DNA of 64,000 nt, from contig OY755172.1 of assembly GCA_963576735.1 (NCBI GenBank), forward strand, positions 2,108,001 to 2,172,000, in the 5' to 3' direction. The DNA is from Bedellia somnulentella. Lineage: Eukaryota > Arthropoda > Insecta > Lepidoptera > Bedelliidae. The position numbers and the translations under genes are program-made. Shown here piece after piece: positions 45,037 through 57,839 of this stretch (positions are counted from its first letter, which is position 1; each line of letters begins with the position of its first letter). The notes under the pieces are model-generated. The model ran no database searches, had not been told where the DNA came from, and saw only the letters and a program-made list of their open reading frames with translations.

Positions 45037-47571
45037 TTAATACTCGTCCCGAGTATTATTGCTTCCATGGTACTTCGCAAGTCGATCGATGTGAACTATT
45101 TTCCAAGCCCCTCTAGGTTGGCGTTGAATTCTGTACGTTACATCGTTTATTCTAGTGACCACCTTGTACGGTCCTTCCCACCTATTTTGTAACTTAGGGG
45201 ACTTCCCTTTCTGGCGAGTTGGATTGTGTAACCAGACGAGCATACCCTCTTCGAAACGCGGCGTGTTAGCTTTACGGTCATATCTGGTTTTCATCTTTTC
45301 ACTAGCATGTAAACCATTTTCACGCACTAGGGAATGTACATCTTGCATTCTTTCCCTCAAATCGCTTACATATTCAGTTACACTCTGCGGCTCATCTGGT
45401 GACTCTCCTGTCAACAAATCTACAGGCAATCGTAGCTCTCTTCCGAAATTGACGAAAGCAGGTGTTTCCTTCGTGCTTTCGTGAACAGCTGACCGGTAAG
45501 ACAGTAAAAATAATGGAATGTGTTTGTCCCAGTCCTTCTGATGTTTTTCAACCATCTTCGCCAACTGTCTCTCCAGTGTTTGGTTGAACCTCTCCACCAT
45601 TCCATCTGACTGAGGATGATATGGCGTCGTCCTGGTTTTATGCATTCCAAGCAGTTTGCACACCTCTTGAAATACTTGTGACTCAAAATTTCTTCCCTGG
45701 TCAGAGTGTATCTCCAGGGGCACGCCAAATCGACAGATCACTTCCTCAACCAGTTTTGTAGCCACAGTTATTGCTTCTTGATTGGGTATGGCAAACACTT
45801 CAGGCCACTTAGTGAAGTAATCCATCACCACCATGAAATATTTATTTCCGGACTCTGATTGTGGAAACGGTCCAGCCACATCAACGGCAATCCTCTCCCA
45901 GGGAGCTCCCACATTGTACAACCGTAATCCCCCTCTACTCCGGGTCTGCGGACCTTTCACCGCGGCACACGTTGTACATTTCCGGCACCAGTCCTGTACG
46001 TCGTCCCTACAATGAAGCCAGTAAAACTTCGCACGAACCTTCTGCAACGTACGATTTACCCCAAGATGCCCGCCCGAAACACCGTCATGTGTTTCCCGCA
46101 GTACATCTTTAACCTTGGCTCTGGGCACGACCAATTGTAGGTGCTCTTCTTTACCGTTGGGTTTCTCCCACCTCCGGTACAGTAGACCATTGATCAGAAC
46201 CAGGCTGTTCCATTGCGCCCAGTAAGCTTTCGTACTCACTCCTGTGGACGCTACTTCACTCCAAGCCGGTTGATCGTGTTTTTCCTTCTTCCATTTCATG
46301 ATGGGTCTGAGGTTCTCATCTTCTTCTTGGGCCTTCTGCATAGCTTCTGTTTCCCATCCATCCAATGGACAAATTCGAGTCACTTTCACGACCTCCTCCT
46401 TCGACTCTTGCTTCCTGCAATGTTTACAGTCTTCCGGACACGGTCTACGTGAAAGCGCGTCTGCATTGCCATGAGATTTACCACTACGGTGCTCGATAGA
46501 AAAGTCATACTCTTGTAGCTGTTCGATCCATCGAGCTACCTGTCCTTCCGGGTTTTTGAACTGGAGAAGCCATTTCAGTGCAGCATGATCAGTTCGAAGC
46601 TTGAACGGTCTCCCAATCAAATACTTGTAAAAATGCTGTAAGGTCTTCACTACAGCTAGAAGTTCCTTTCTCGTGACGCAGTAGTTTCTTTCCGCTTTAG
46701 ATAGAGACTTGCTGAAATATCCGATCACAACTTCCTTGTCACCTTGGATCTGTGATAACACTCCACCAATAGCCATATTACTAGCATCGCTGTCAACGAT
46801 GTACTGTCCCTCTGGCTGTGGATATCCAAGGATAGGTGTCTCGCAAAGCCTCTTCTTCAGCTCATTGAAAGATAACTCGCATTCATCATCCCAAGAGAAG
46901 GTTTTCTTATCTTCAGTCAACCGATGCAATGGTTTGGCGATCTCAGAAAACCCTTTTACAAAACGTCGATAGTACGAGCAAAGGCCGAGAAAAGCTCGCA
47001 CGTCTGTTTTGTCCTTTGGCGTCGGCCATTTCTGCACAGCTTCCACCTTTTCCGGATCCGTCTGAATTCCTTCTCGGCTGATTACGTGTCCTAAATAGTT
47101 CACTGAAGTTCTAAACAGCCGGCACTTCTTCGGATTCAGTTTCAGGTTTGCTCCACGAATTTTCTGAAAGACTTGTTCCAGGTTCTTGAGATGGTCTTGG
47201 AAGCTTTTGCCTATTATGACCACGTCGTCGAGGTACACCAGGCAAGCCTCGCCAACCAATCCCGCCAACGCACACTCCATAAGCCTTTCAAAAGTAGCTG
47301 GCGCGTTGCAGAGACCGAAAGGCATGACGTTAAACTGCCACAAACCCTTTCCAGTTGAAAACGCAGTCTTCTCTTTATCAGTCGGATGTATTTCCACCTG
47401 CCAGTAGCCTGACTTGCAGTCCAGGGTTGAAAACCACCTCATGCCACTCAAAGTATCCAGAGTGTCATCTATTCTTGGCAAAGGATAGCTGTCCTTCTTT
47501 GTCACGTTGTTCAGTTGCCTGTAGTCAACACAAAACCGTGTGCTTCCATCTTTCTTCTTAACAAGAACCAC
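45037..47571 (-). pseudogene. pol, downstream part: RT, RNase H, integrase
   Basis: 844-codon frame starting inside the RT domain (VDYRQLN, then [20 protein letters not shown] at residues 113-116). RNase H has [11 protein letters not shown] and TDHAALKWL and ends [16 protein letters not shown]. Then comes the integrase H2C2 zinc domain, a DDE core ([21 protein letters not shown]) and a C-terminal [12 protein letters not shown] domain. Catalytic residues are intact. It is separated from the protease frame by one extra A in the run at 47611, so as it stands the pol polyprotein is broken. A sequencing or assembly error in the homopolymer would explain it equally well. Confidence 0.9.
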
Positions 47572-47599
47572 TGGAGAACACCACGGACTGGAGGACGGA

Positions 47600-48724
47600 C
47601 TAATGACCTTTTTTTTTTTTCATGTCTTCGAGCAATTCTTCAACTTCTTTCTCCTTAGCGATTGGGATTCTCCTTGCTCTCTGTCTAATAGGTCTTTCGT
47701 CCCCTGTATCAATTCTGTGTTGCACTAAAGATGTTCTGCCTAAGTCCTCTTCTGCATTTGAGAAGATGTCAGCATATTTCACCAGCAACTGTTTAACCTT
47801 GATCCTCTCCAAGTAAGATAAGTCATCCTGGATCTCACTTAACAAGTCAGTTACAGTTGAATTATCGACTTTCACTTTGACTTTCCCATTTGGAGAATGA
47901 CAGCTCCTCATCCAGACTACTTCTTCACACTGACCAACTACTTCACCCCGCTTAAGCTGTACATCTTCTTGGTCAAGGTTGACTACCTTCACTATTGCCG
48001 TCTTGTTGCTTGTAACCAAAGTTCTTGCTGTCAGAAATTTCCTTGGCCCGTTCTTCCCTGTCTCTTCAATCAACACACAACGATGCCTCTTCTTCTCGCT
48101 GTCTACAGGTAACATCACCGGAACCAACTTCTGAGAACGCGCAGGAATATTGATGGTTTTCAAGCATGTCACTTCACCGACGGGACCACCCAGTATAAAG
48201 ATTTCTTCCTGGCCACACTTGAAAATTCCTCTCGTTATGTCAATCCGGCAGTTATATTTCTTCATGAAGTCCAGTCCTAGTATGCATTCATCCATTATCT
48301 CAGCCACAATGACTTGATGAGTATACGACGTCTCGCCAACCATCATCCTGACTGAGAGTTCACCAAGGACAGGTATTCGCTGGCCAGAGGCGGAGAGTAG
48401 CCGACACTTAGTATCTCTGCTATACTTGATATTCGCTGCTTTCACCAGTGCCGGATTGATCACCGTTCTAGACGCTCCAGTATCAAGGGTCATCTTACAG
48501 TCTTGATCATTGACACAGCCCAATATCACCAAACTGTTCCCGTTACAGGCTTGTGAGATGGTCATTGTCGGGGCTTTCTCCTCTCTAGCCAGCACCTGCC
48601 CCCCGGTCCTGGCTAATGCTCGTTTCCCTGGACGTTTGCGGCAGAAGCCTCTGCCTGCCTCTTTTCTTCCTTCCTCAGCGGGCAACTTAATCTCAAATGG
48701 CCCCTTTTCCCGCAGCCATAACAA
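47600..48724 (-). pseudogene. pol, upstream part: protease and start of RT
   Basis: This frame is entered from gag by -1 shift. It holds a retropepsin with the catalytic DTGAS (MTLDTGASRTVINP) and the second conserved ILGLDFM block. A linker and the RT start (HRIDTGDERPIRQRARRIP) follow. It runs into a stop directly after a 12-base A-run on this strand (plus-strand T-run ending near 47620). Downstream RT continues in another frame. Confidence 0.88.
48586..48628 (-). promoter_or_regulatory. -1 ribosomal frameshift signal
   Basis: Slippery heptamer GGGAAAC (48628-48622) lies in the correct phase G|GGA|AAC three codons before the gag stop. After a 6-nt spacer come the 7-bp stem arms TAGCCAG (48615-48609) and CTGGCTA (48592-48586). 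The loop has a G-run that could pair with CCCC further down to form a pseudoknot. Slippage here enters the protease frame exactly. Confidence 0.75.
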
Positions 48725-49887
48725 ATCGGTCCAGTACTCCTTCCGACGGGTGCTTTAATGACCTTGACGTCCTCATTTGCTTCCGCAATCTCACGAAGTC
48801 GATGAGTTTGGCGCGTATCCTGGCGGCAAGCTTCAACTTCTAGAGCGTTCGCCAAGGCATCCTTGAGAGACATGTGGTGTTGAAGTCTCACCGCTGTTCT
48901 CACTTCGATATCTCTGATGCCGTCGACGAATGCTTGCACCAGGTTCATTTCCACCGTCTTCGGATCTACACTGGGATAGGCCTTGCGGACGAGCTTCTCG
49001 ATTTCAAGGGCCCACTGCTGAAGTCCCTCTCCAGAACGCTGGACCCTATCACGCAGCTGAGCGCGGAACACGTGCTCCAGGTGTCGCTCTCCATAGCGAG
49101 ACTCCAACGCATCCAGCAGGTCCTTGAAACCACCACTCGGAGTCGGCAGCGCCTCTATTACTGACAGTGCTTGACCTCGGAGCGCCACCGTCAGTGCAGT
49201 CAAACACTGTTCATCAGTCCAACCATTGGCAGCCGCAACAGTCTGGAACTGATGTCTATACGCCGACCAGGATGTTGTTCCGTCGTAGGGAGGAACCTTC
49301 ACACGAGGACCATGGACAGCTACTACATTCTCACCGGAGACAACCTTGACCGGTCGTGATTCAAGCTGCAGAACCCTTTTCTCCATTCCGCGGAAGTCGG
49401 TCTTCATGTCATCGATATCTTTCTCAATAGTGGTTACCTGCTCCTTCATCTGCTCTACGTCTTTTTCCACAGTAACCACCCGACCACTGACTTCATTGAC
49501 CGCAGTGAGAACTTGTGAGAACTTAGTTTGCTGTTCCTCGCGCAACTCACGAACTTCTTGTTTCACAACACCCTGTACCTCCGAATGTATGTTTTTTTTA
49601 ACATCCTGTACCTCCGAATGTATGTTTTTCACAACATCCTGTATGCTTTGTTGTGCTTCACGCATGCTTTGAAACATTTCAACTATCATCGTCAAGTCAG
49701 TATTAGTTGCGGCCGCCGGCGCCGTTGATGTAGACGGCGCGTTAGTCACCGCGGACGTCTCCTCTGGAATGTCACTCCGAGGGTTCGTGACCGATGAACT
49801 CATTTCCGACAGCTGTTCACCCTCTGCGGCTTTCTGAGCGCGTGTCTTCACACCCTCTCTTCCGTCTTCCTTCGGCATAACTGGCAT
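48613..49887 (-). CDS. Gag polyprotein of the LTR element
   Basis: 424 residues from the first ATG (frame open from 49911). An N-terminal low-complexity Ser/Thr/Ala region is followed by a long coiled coil with two tandem NIHSEVQ repeats, and then a capsid-like region (PPYDGTTSWSAYRHQF, typical of Ty3/gypsy Gag). The CCHC knuckle CYGCGKRGHLRLSC lies just before the frameshift site. It ends QGNEH. Intact, so Gag could be made even though pol is broken. Confidence 0.9.
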   Translation of the reverse strand: MPVMPKEDGREGVKTRAQKAAEGEQLSEMSSSVTNPRSDIPEETSAVTNAPSTSTAPAAATNTDLTMIVEMFQSMREAQQSIQDVVKNIHSEVQDVKKNIHSEVQGVVKQEVRELREEQQTKFSQVLTAVNEVSGRVVTVEKDVEQMKEQVTTIEKDIDDMKTDFRGMEKRVLQLESRPVKVVSGENVVAVHGPRVKVPPYDGTTSWSAYRHQFQTVAAANGWTDEQCLTALTVALRGQALSVIEALPTPSGGFKDLLDALESRYGERHLEHVFRAQLRDRVQRSGEGLQQWALEIEKLVRKAYPSVDPKTVEMNLVQAFVDGIRDIEVRTAVRLQHHMSLKDALANALEVEACRQDTRQTHRLREIAEANEDVKVIKAPVGRSTGPICYGCGKRGHLRLSCPLRKEEKRQAEASAANVQGNEH

Positions 49888-49912
49888 CTTCAAATCCACT
49901 TCTGTCACCAAT

Positions 49913-50398
49913 TGTTACGTACCGGGTTCTTAATTTGATAAATACCAGTCACACTTTCGTGCAATAAGGTGTAATTATATTTATTGACCAATAACGCACT
50001 TTACACAACACAACAAACACTATCGATAATTAACTATCGATACTCGCACTAATTAACAACACTAATTTACTCCGTTATAGTAACACTGTCCACACCGTTA
50101 AGCTTATTTCCGTAATCCGTATATCACTGCACTGTCGTATTTAATTTCTTCGCTCTAGTATTTCGCTTGTTCTCGCTTTAGTTCTTCGCACTCGAATCAC
50201 TCCGTAGCACGCGTCGCTCTTTATATATGCCAAATCTCAAATACGCGAATATTACAGAAAGTTCTAGTACCACATTCTCGAAAAGTCGATATTCGAGAAA
50301 CATCTAGTAATTCCTTTACTTATTAGAATACTAGTAACGCCATCTGTTATCTAGTAGTGGCAAATCCTATCTCCTACTTGCGAACAGATGTCGTAACA
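49913..50398 (-). repeat. 5' LTR of the full-length copy
   Basis: 486 bp containing the same heat-shock-like dyads and TATATAAAG as the other LTRs, reading leftwards into gag. Confidence 0.95.
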
Positions 50399-50402
50399 AT
50401 AC

Positions 50403-50530
50403 GAAAAGACTAAGGGTTTTAGGACTTTTGAATGATTGTTGGGCGATGTTGTTGGAAACCTTTCACCAAATAATCCTTATTGTACATCCCTACTCAATCT
50501 TCCCGATACAAAAGTGTCTCAGAAATGTAT
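50403..50530 (+). repeat. Decayed SINE-A fragment abutting the LTR element
   Basis: GACTAAGGGTTTTAGG, TTGGGCGATG and AAAAGTGTCTCAG are recognisable. The 5' part is missing. Confidence 0.5.
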
Positions 50531-51924
50531 ATTTATGTATCTCTAAACATAAGGACGATAGCTTAATAAACACCGTACATTCTACGATAGCATTAAAAAG
50601 GTCAAAAGCCAGAGTTTTCACAGCACTCAGCCAGCTAACCATTTCCGCGTACTCGTCCCATTCCCATACCGCGTAATACCCATTGTTGATTCGCTATGGG
50701 ATAGCACTCAATAGCCCATTTCCTAGACCATTCATGACGTATTTTACACTTACATGCAACCGCCTTCTTGAGAGATGATCTAACTCGTAAAAGTGGTCGT
50801 AAAATTAGTTATCTCAGCGACTTGTTATAGAAACGGGAAGATGAGCAAGAGCGTTGGTGATGGATTTCCTATTGAATCACTAATAAAACTCTACTAGACT
50901 GTTTTTTTATTTCTTTTTTGTTCGGTGGGTAAGAGCATAGTCTCAACCAGGAGGCGTGGGTTCATATATCTCGTGGTTTTCTTAAAAGTTTAATGCGTGA
51001 TACATTTATGAGATCTTTTGTAACAATACTTTAACCAATTGAGGAGACAAAAATGCGAAAGTGGTTTGAGAATTCATGGTGGCGATAAATAGTCTAGAAA
51101 TACATCCTGTATAAATACAGAGTGCACTAAAAGTACCAAGTAAGAAAGAACGTTACAAAGTTTTCTGATTGTGCGCTAATACGACACAAAGATGAAAAAT
51201 CTATTATTTTGTATATTAGGCGTAGCAAAAAAGAACATATACTCAAAAACTCTGTTATTTTTAACTCAAGACGTAAAAGTTAAGTCTAAGTTAGATAATA
51301 CATACTTTCCATTGTCTCCAAGGCATTGTTAGTGTTATTTGTTTTTATGACGCGCTCGGCGCATCTTCTCATACTTTCTATTAACTAATCACTATGAAAA
51401 CCATACCGCTTCGATATGGGACGATTTCTTGTTTTTTTTCTATTATACAATGAGTCGTTTCCATATTCAACGAGCAATAAGTAGGTCTAGTTACTAGAAA
51501 ATATCACACCGTTGTGTTTGATAGACTCACAATGTTGTTGCAAAGTTTTTTTAAGTTTTTTGCACTGACTTTAATGAAATTCAAAGTTGACATAGAGAAT
51601 ATTACATGTCAGGCACTCTACCTTGTATGCCGTTTTTGATGTCAAATGAGGTCACTAAGACCTATTTAGCACTTTAGGATATTTAATTTTAACATCTGTT
51701 ATTATCACCCCTTCTTAACTAATTGGTTAAGAGTTGAGAAATTCTATTTTTCAGGGTCCTCTTTTATGGGATCCGATACGAAACCATTGAAACCATTTTA
51801 TTGTCATGATTACGGACACAACAAAAGATGTTACACAAAATAATAATAGTGACTGTCACAAAAATAAAAGGGCGCACATACAAAATATATTAACGTACTA
51901 CTGTACTCATTAAGCTCCAGAATT
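50531..51924. other. AT-rich DNA with a tRNA-like scrap
   Basis: Mostly featureless. At 50931-50976 GTGGGTAAGAGCAT and GGCGTGGGTTCATATATC resemble tRNA A and B boxes, probably a decayed SINE head and not a gene. Confidence 0.35.
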
Positions 51925-51985
51925 TTGTCAGGATCGCACGAAGAGACTTCTGATAGTCTCTGCCTATTCTAACAGGAAATAAGGC
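51925..51985 (+). repeat. LINE-B 3' scrap
   Basis: TTTTGTCAGGATCGCACGA, TAGTCTCTGCCTATTC and AAATAAGGCGAG follow the LINE-B 3' end in sense orientation. No tail is kept. Confidence 0.5.
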
Positions 51986-52237
51986 GAGGTTAAACAGATG
52001 CAAAATTTCAGATTTCATCACTATTACAACCATAACTAGTTATCGTTTTAACTCGGCGTACAATCCAAATTGCAGAAAGACCACACACTAGATATGCAAT
52101 CAACGATTGCTCCAGAAAATCTGCAATCAATATATCTTCGCGGTGTTGTACGTTGCTCATTTCATACTTGGATGTGCTACATAGCTGCATACATAGATTG
52201 TGCTGATAGTACGAGCGACCTATTAACTAGATATACT

Positions 52238-52505
52238 TACTTACTTATACTCACGCCCATATTTCCATTGGGGTAGGCAGAGACTATCGATCGCCACTTA
52301 GTACGATCTTGACAAACCTCTCTTGCTTCCCTTACATTCATTATTCTTCTGATACATGCTCTTTTATTCTTCTCACTTCGGACCCCCGCCTTTATAAGAA
52401 CGTTTTCTCTCTGGGCAAGAAACGTTTTACGAGGCCGTCCTCTACAGTATTTCTCACTCTATCACACAACCTTACATTACACATACTTCTGAGGGATCTC
52501 ATTTC
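52238..52505 (-). mobile_element. LINE-B 3' end with internal deletion
   Basis: Antisense copy (TATACTCACGCCC, TTCCATTGGGGTAGGC) in which about 190 bp present in 27025-27475 and 39309-39703 are missing between GGCCGTCCTCTAC and TATTTCTCACTC. Confidence 0.78.
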
Positions 52506-52511
52506 TACTAG

Positions 52512-52620
52512 ATATAGGGTGGTATATAACAGCCATCTCTTACGCACTTACTTAGAACCGTATACGGTCATCTCATTCTAACAGATATGGTGACGATGAC
52601 ATAGCGCTCGTGTTAGGCCT
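52512..52620 (-). mobile_element. Second, degraded copy of the TIR element
   Basis: The minus strand shows AGCGCTATGTC, GTTAGAATGAGATGACCGTA, AGTAAGTGCGTAAGAGATGG as in 44383-44520. The right TIR survives as CGCTCGTGTTAGGCCT. The left one is mostly lost. Confidence 0.6.
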
Positions 52621-53111
52621 CCTGCATTATGTAATGTAACGTTAGGACAACGTTGCGAAACTAGTAGCAACCGGTTCAAATTTAAATGTAGAAGTAATTG
52701 AGCTTGACAGTTCATCTCAGATAAATGACCGCCATTATTTAAAGCAGAGCGATGTTGTAGTTGTTTTGTACTTAAAAGAAAAGGTTTCTAGCTTAGGCTG
52801 GGTTAGAACAGCATTTTTGTTTGTCGAACCATCCTTAGTGTAATTCTTATCATTTTATACCACTCCTTGTTCTTCGGCTAACAGTGGTGGTCTATTGATT
52901 GAGTCAATGGTTCCTCAATATTTTTACAGTAATGAGTGTATAATAAATGCCTTTAAAAACATCGGCCAATCATCAGTATCCAAATGTCTTTAAAAAAATA
53001 CACATACTTAAATAGGCATAAAACGGAAATGTGTAGTGTGATAAGATAAGCTAACTTTTACTTATTATATCGTGTAGTACCATTCACTCTGTTCTGTCCC
53101 ATGTTATATCT
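52621..53111. other. Unassigned intergenic DNA
   Basis: No feature supported. Confidence 0.45.
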
Positions 53112-53250
53112 TCTATACTTATAATAAATCTGTAGAGAGGTCAATTCTGTACATGAAATATATTTTCAAAATAACTATCAGGTGGTGATTAGGGATCGAT
53201 ACTGATGCCAAAAATGCAATCAGTAAAATTTTTGTCTGTCTGTCTGTCTT

Positions 53251-53304
<54 letters not shown>

Positions 53305-54121
53305 GGTTTGTATGTTCCTTATGGAAACAAAAACTACTCGACGGATTTTAACGAAACTTGGTACAATTATTCTCCATACTCCTGGGCAGGTTTTTGTATA
53401 CTTTCCAGCAGAGTAGTAAAGGGGAATTTTGGGAAATTTTGGGAAAACGGGAGAAGTTACTACATTTTTTAAGCTTCCGTCGCGTGTGCAGCCTTAATGG
53501 TTAAACTTATATAGAAAACATGTATGACGGAAATACTCTTCATAAAATTATCTAAAAAAAAATCTGTAACAGTTTATATCTATCTTTTACGGTTGACTCA
53601 CAATAACACGTGTAATTCCTGATAGCTTAGCAGTTCGGAACATTCTGATTATATTTGTTTACTCTTACGTTTGTAAACCTATCACTCATCCCTAATTTAA
53701 AAAAGGTAACATTATAACCTATTCAATAAAAAAAGAATCATAGAAATCGGTAGAGAAACCCCGAAATTATACATAAAATAAGCCATCGCGCCCGTGACCA
53801 AAACAGAATCGTTACTAATTTACATATAACATACTAGATGGCGCCAGTAGTTACATCCTACAACACGTAATGATTTATTTTTTAGATTGTTATAAATACT
53901 TCATAGCGTTTTATTCCAAAATTTGCTATTAAACGGAAATACTGAACCGTTCATTAAAGCGCATTAAAAATCACCAAACTACACTGTTTAGGGAGTGCTA
54001 TAAATTTAATAAATTGAAAACATTGCGCTGAATTTCACAATGCTTGAGCAGTGACTAAAGAAAGAAACCTCAGATATTTAAAAAACAACGCTACCCGTGC
54101 GAAGCTGGGACGATCCACTAG
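53112..54121 (+). mobile_element. Non-autonomous Helitron, copy 1
   Basis: Starts TCTATACTTATAATAAATC and ends GGGACGATCCACTAG followed by T, with the CCCGTGCGAAGCTGGG hairpin before the end. Contains a long TGTC microsatellite (about 53234-53304). Homologous throughout to 59624-60607, so the shared ends are real termini. No Rep/helicase is encoded. Confidence 0.85.
53234..53304 (+). repeat. TGTC tetranucleotide microsatellite
   Basis: About 17 units of TGTC with one interruption (CTTT), inside the Helitron. The sister copy at 59746-59788 is shorter. Confidence 0.95.
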
Positions 54122-57100
54122 TACCCTCTTAAAACTTTTATAAGTACATCACTGCGCAACAATTATAAAGAGAGAATTAAAGGTAGATAAATCTAAAAAG
54201 TTTGAGACGATTTTAGAGAGGAACACTGATTCGTAATTTCAGTGCAAACTTTTGGTTCATATTGGTAATGATTTATGTCAATATGCCATTTTTTGTAAAT
54301 TACCTATGAGGGATACTAAAAAAGAATTTGACTTAAACTGCTAGCGACTCACATTAATTTATGAATCTAGGTTAGTTCGCGTTATTCGGTAAGAAAAGCA
54401 ATAAGTTATAAAGAGAGTAGTCATTAATTTATTTCATTGTAACGTTGGATTGCATAATGGTCGTTTGTCTTATTTGAAAGGTAAGCTGTTATTTATTAAA
54501 ATTCCGGTCAAACCAACTCGCGCAATATACACTTATCTTTTATTTATAGCCTAAATTATTTTGGTAAATAAAATTCCTTAGGTATGGTATGAAATTTCGG
54601 CATTTAAAAAATGAAATGGAAGGTAGTTTTAAAGTTTTAATTATATCAAAAAATCCTAATCGAAATGTATGTTTTCACCCAAAACTGAGCTTTCGTTTAA
54701 GAAACAAAGTAAAGCTCTAAATACAAAAAAACCTTTTCTTAAAAAATGCAGGTTACGTTGGTTGCTAATGCTCAAACTGAAATTTAGAATAATGGTCAAA
54801 CATGGATCAAACCATAAATTTTACATTTTTAAATTATAAAAATAAACGACAACGGTATCCGATTCTCTAAAATAAATTATCGGCTAAACGAATATGTCTT
54901 TTATTTTTGCCATTAACTTAACCAACTCCATTATTCTTAAGAATCGATAAATTAAAAAAGAAACTATCGACAACCGAAACCCGAGGGCAAACGAGTTTGA
55001 TTTCTTGACGAACCTGCATGCTGCATTCAATGAACAAAAACAATTTAAAAAAGTAAAAAAACACTTTCGTTTTCGCATAAAATTACTACTTAATTGTCTC
55101 GCAATCGACAGAATCTCTGCACGAATCTCTCTTTCTTCTTACTGTAGTGTGAAAGAGATAGTTGTATAGGTCATTGTTGCAATTTTTCAAGGGTGTTCGG
55201 AAAAGAACCGGACCATCAAAGTCATACTTGACATTAACGAAAAAAGTTGTATGTGCACAAGTATACCCTTTCGATTGTTTAAGGAAGGCGCACTGAAGCA
55301 AGTAAATTTAAATTGGTTGTTTTAACTTAACCAAGCAGGAATGATCCACAACCACGTTTTTGTATATAAATAAGCCAATGAATAATAGTTTTAAATTATT
55401 TAGTTTAATTTATTATTAAACTTTATATCAACTATTGCAAACCTTTTAAAAGCCACATTAATTTGCGATAACAATATTCAAAATAATTTAAAAGCTATGC
55501 TAACGCGTTGATCTCTTTTGTATTCAGGCTCAGCCACAATCTAAAATGTTCATGATGAAATCATCACAATCTGAAATGTTGACGTATATTCATTCATGGA
55601 GTTTTCCGTATTTTGCTTATGTCTGGTTTCCTTCTTACGTTGAACAATATCTTTATTTAATTTCGATAACAAAATTGTAACGTTTCGTGATCCGTTTGGC
55701 TCTAGAGGGGTTGAAAAAGTTACTTTTGATCTGACGATGATGGAATACTTCCAATCTTTACTAAATCTACAACTACAATAAGATTTGGATCTTCTAAAGC
55801 AGCAGAGATTTTTTGGATACACTATCGTAAAATAAAAACGTTTATGATTTATACATGTTACTGTAAAGCATGATTGAATATCGCCTATATATCTAATGTT
55901 TGCCGCGTTTTTACTGGGACCTATCTAGGTGTTAATGTTTAAAACCTTATAGATTTTCTAATTATTTATTTCTTTATAGATTTAAAAACATATATTTTCA
56001 TTTTTATAAGTGTACCGTAAATTCTCTCAGCATTTTTACAATCCCAAGAAGCAACAATCTAATATAACGTATTCTGTTTGATGAACACTTACAAAATTCT
56101 TTTAAAACTGCTTCATCCTTTCCCAAGTACTTAGTTCGAATAAAAATCTTTAACATCCTCTGTAATCGAACGCTATTAAGGATTTAAAGATAGCATTAAA
56201 ATCACACATAATAGCTATTGAAATAAGCGTAGGACGAACCGACTTCTGTTTTATACGCGAGGGAACTCAGCAATTTATATTGTCTGTCGCACATCACACA
56301 TACATTTAGAACGAGATAAAAAATAACTTGGTAGTACATCGTATTAATGATTTTTTCTAGTTTAAAAAAGGGTTTTAATGGATGTCCTAAGAGTTTAAAT
56401 TACTGCTTCAGATGAGCTCTTTAATGGAAATGATCAAGTTTTGTAGTCAACCTTATTTTACGGTTCTTTAGGAAAGATATTTTTTCCTTATATGAGCACC
56501 TTATCTTGGGACGATCGTAAAATTTGCCACTTAATGATGTGTCCAGTTATTTAATGAAAAACAGCATTAGCATGGATAAATTATGTATGCAGTCATGTTT
56601 ATAAATTGACATCGTATCTTACACTTCGTGATTATTATGTTTTGTTGGTTTAGAATTGAACAACACAATCCTTTGATGCGGTTATCAAACGTGATGACTA
56701 GGATCAGGGCTTTTAAATGATATAAGGGGTGTTTTTGGAAACCCATTATGTCAACAACCCCTTAATTCTTTTTTGAGACTCGTGCTGTAAGATCACATAA
56801 AAGTTTTTGGTCAAAAAAAATACTATGGCAAGGAAGGAAAAAATATCATTACTAATTGTTCAATGCATGAAAATGATAAAGCATTTCTTGAAAATCCATG
56901 GTCTGTATGTATGTAAAATAATATTGATATTCTTTTCTCTTTCACGGTGAAACCTCGACGATACAATCTCTTTTTACTAAAGAGTTGTAAAATCTAAAAA
57001 TTCGTCTATTAAATTGAATTTAAATAATACGTCATTTTAATCTAGCTGTAAATATTAGTAACATAGTAGTAAAGGTAAAGATATGGAACAACATAATGTT

Positions 57101-57839
57101 ATAGAATTGCATCGACTACTTATAAAATAAGCTACCTAAGTGTATCCTTGGTATTCTAAGTTGTCCTTGATATTCTCACTTTTTATTATGGCCAGATATA
57201 ATCTCAAAAATAATACCAGAAAGGCTTCTGAATAAATTAACTAGTTTTTTAGACTTGATCCTTTCAATAAAAACTAACATACGAATTAATTGTTATTTCG
57301 TTTAGTAAGGCATGACCCGCTTTTAGTTATTCACTACCATAAAAGTTGCCGAAATCTATTATCAGATCTGAAAAACATTAAAAAGTAAATAGACATTCTT
57401 AAAACCATTTGATTTCATAAATTTTGGTTAAAACTATACTGACTAGTTTTACGATTGGTAAGAATACTTTTTCTTAAAATTGGTTACACGTCTAGCATCT
57501 TTAGTAAAATATAAGTTTCAGCCGGATTTTTTTATCAGCTCGTTATTTTTATACCTGAACTTTAACCTGGCCGCAATGAGGAAAACGATCACAAACTTCG
57601 TGAGCTCAATTCTAAAAACCTGTCAAGTGCATTTCATAACGTGATATACACACACACATTCTATACTAAGGCAACCTATGAAGCAACTGTTCTCTCAACA
57701 CATCAAACAATGATTTAACCTTCAAAATCACTCAACCGGCTCGAAAATTAGGAAACAACAAAAAACTAATGACATTCCTATATAACTTCTTTCACACACA
57801 TGTCCAAAAATCTTCCTGTTCTTAAGAGCCTTGCAATCC
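54122..57839. other. AT-rich intergenic DNA
   Basis: I find no supported gene over 3.7 kb. A weak SINE-A-like remnant may lie at 56690-56790 (GGGCTTTTAAATGATA, TTGGAAACCC). Small open frames at 54884-55822 (-) are not recognisable. Confidence 0.5.

Larger units (their letters stand above)
44535..50398 (-). mobile_element. Ty3/gypsy LTR retrotransposon, full length
   Basis: 5864 bp on the minus strand with the 4-bp target duplication ATAC (44531-44534, 50399-50402). The two 486-bp LTRs look identical, indicating recent insertion. Order: LTR, primer site, gag, -1 frameshift signal, protease-RT-RNase H-integrase, purine tract, LTR. No env-like ORF. One base too many in an A-run interrupts pol. 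It shares nearly all sequence with 27919-31604, but a few LTR positions differ, so neither copy is a direct daughter of the other in present form. Confidence 0.95.

Noticed and set aside
47540..48758. Plus-strand open frames opposite protease and RT
   Set aside because: Antisense shadows of pol; no start context or domain.
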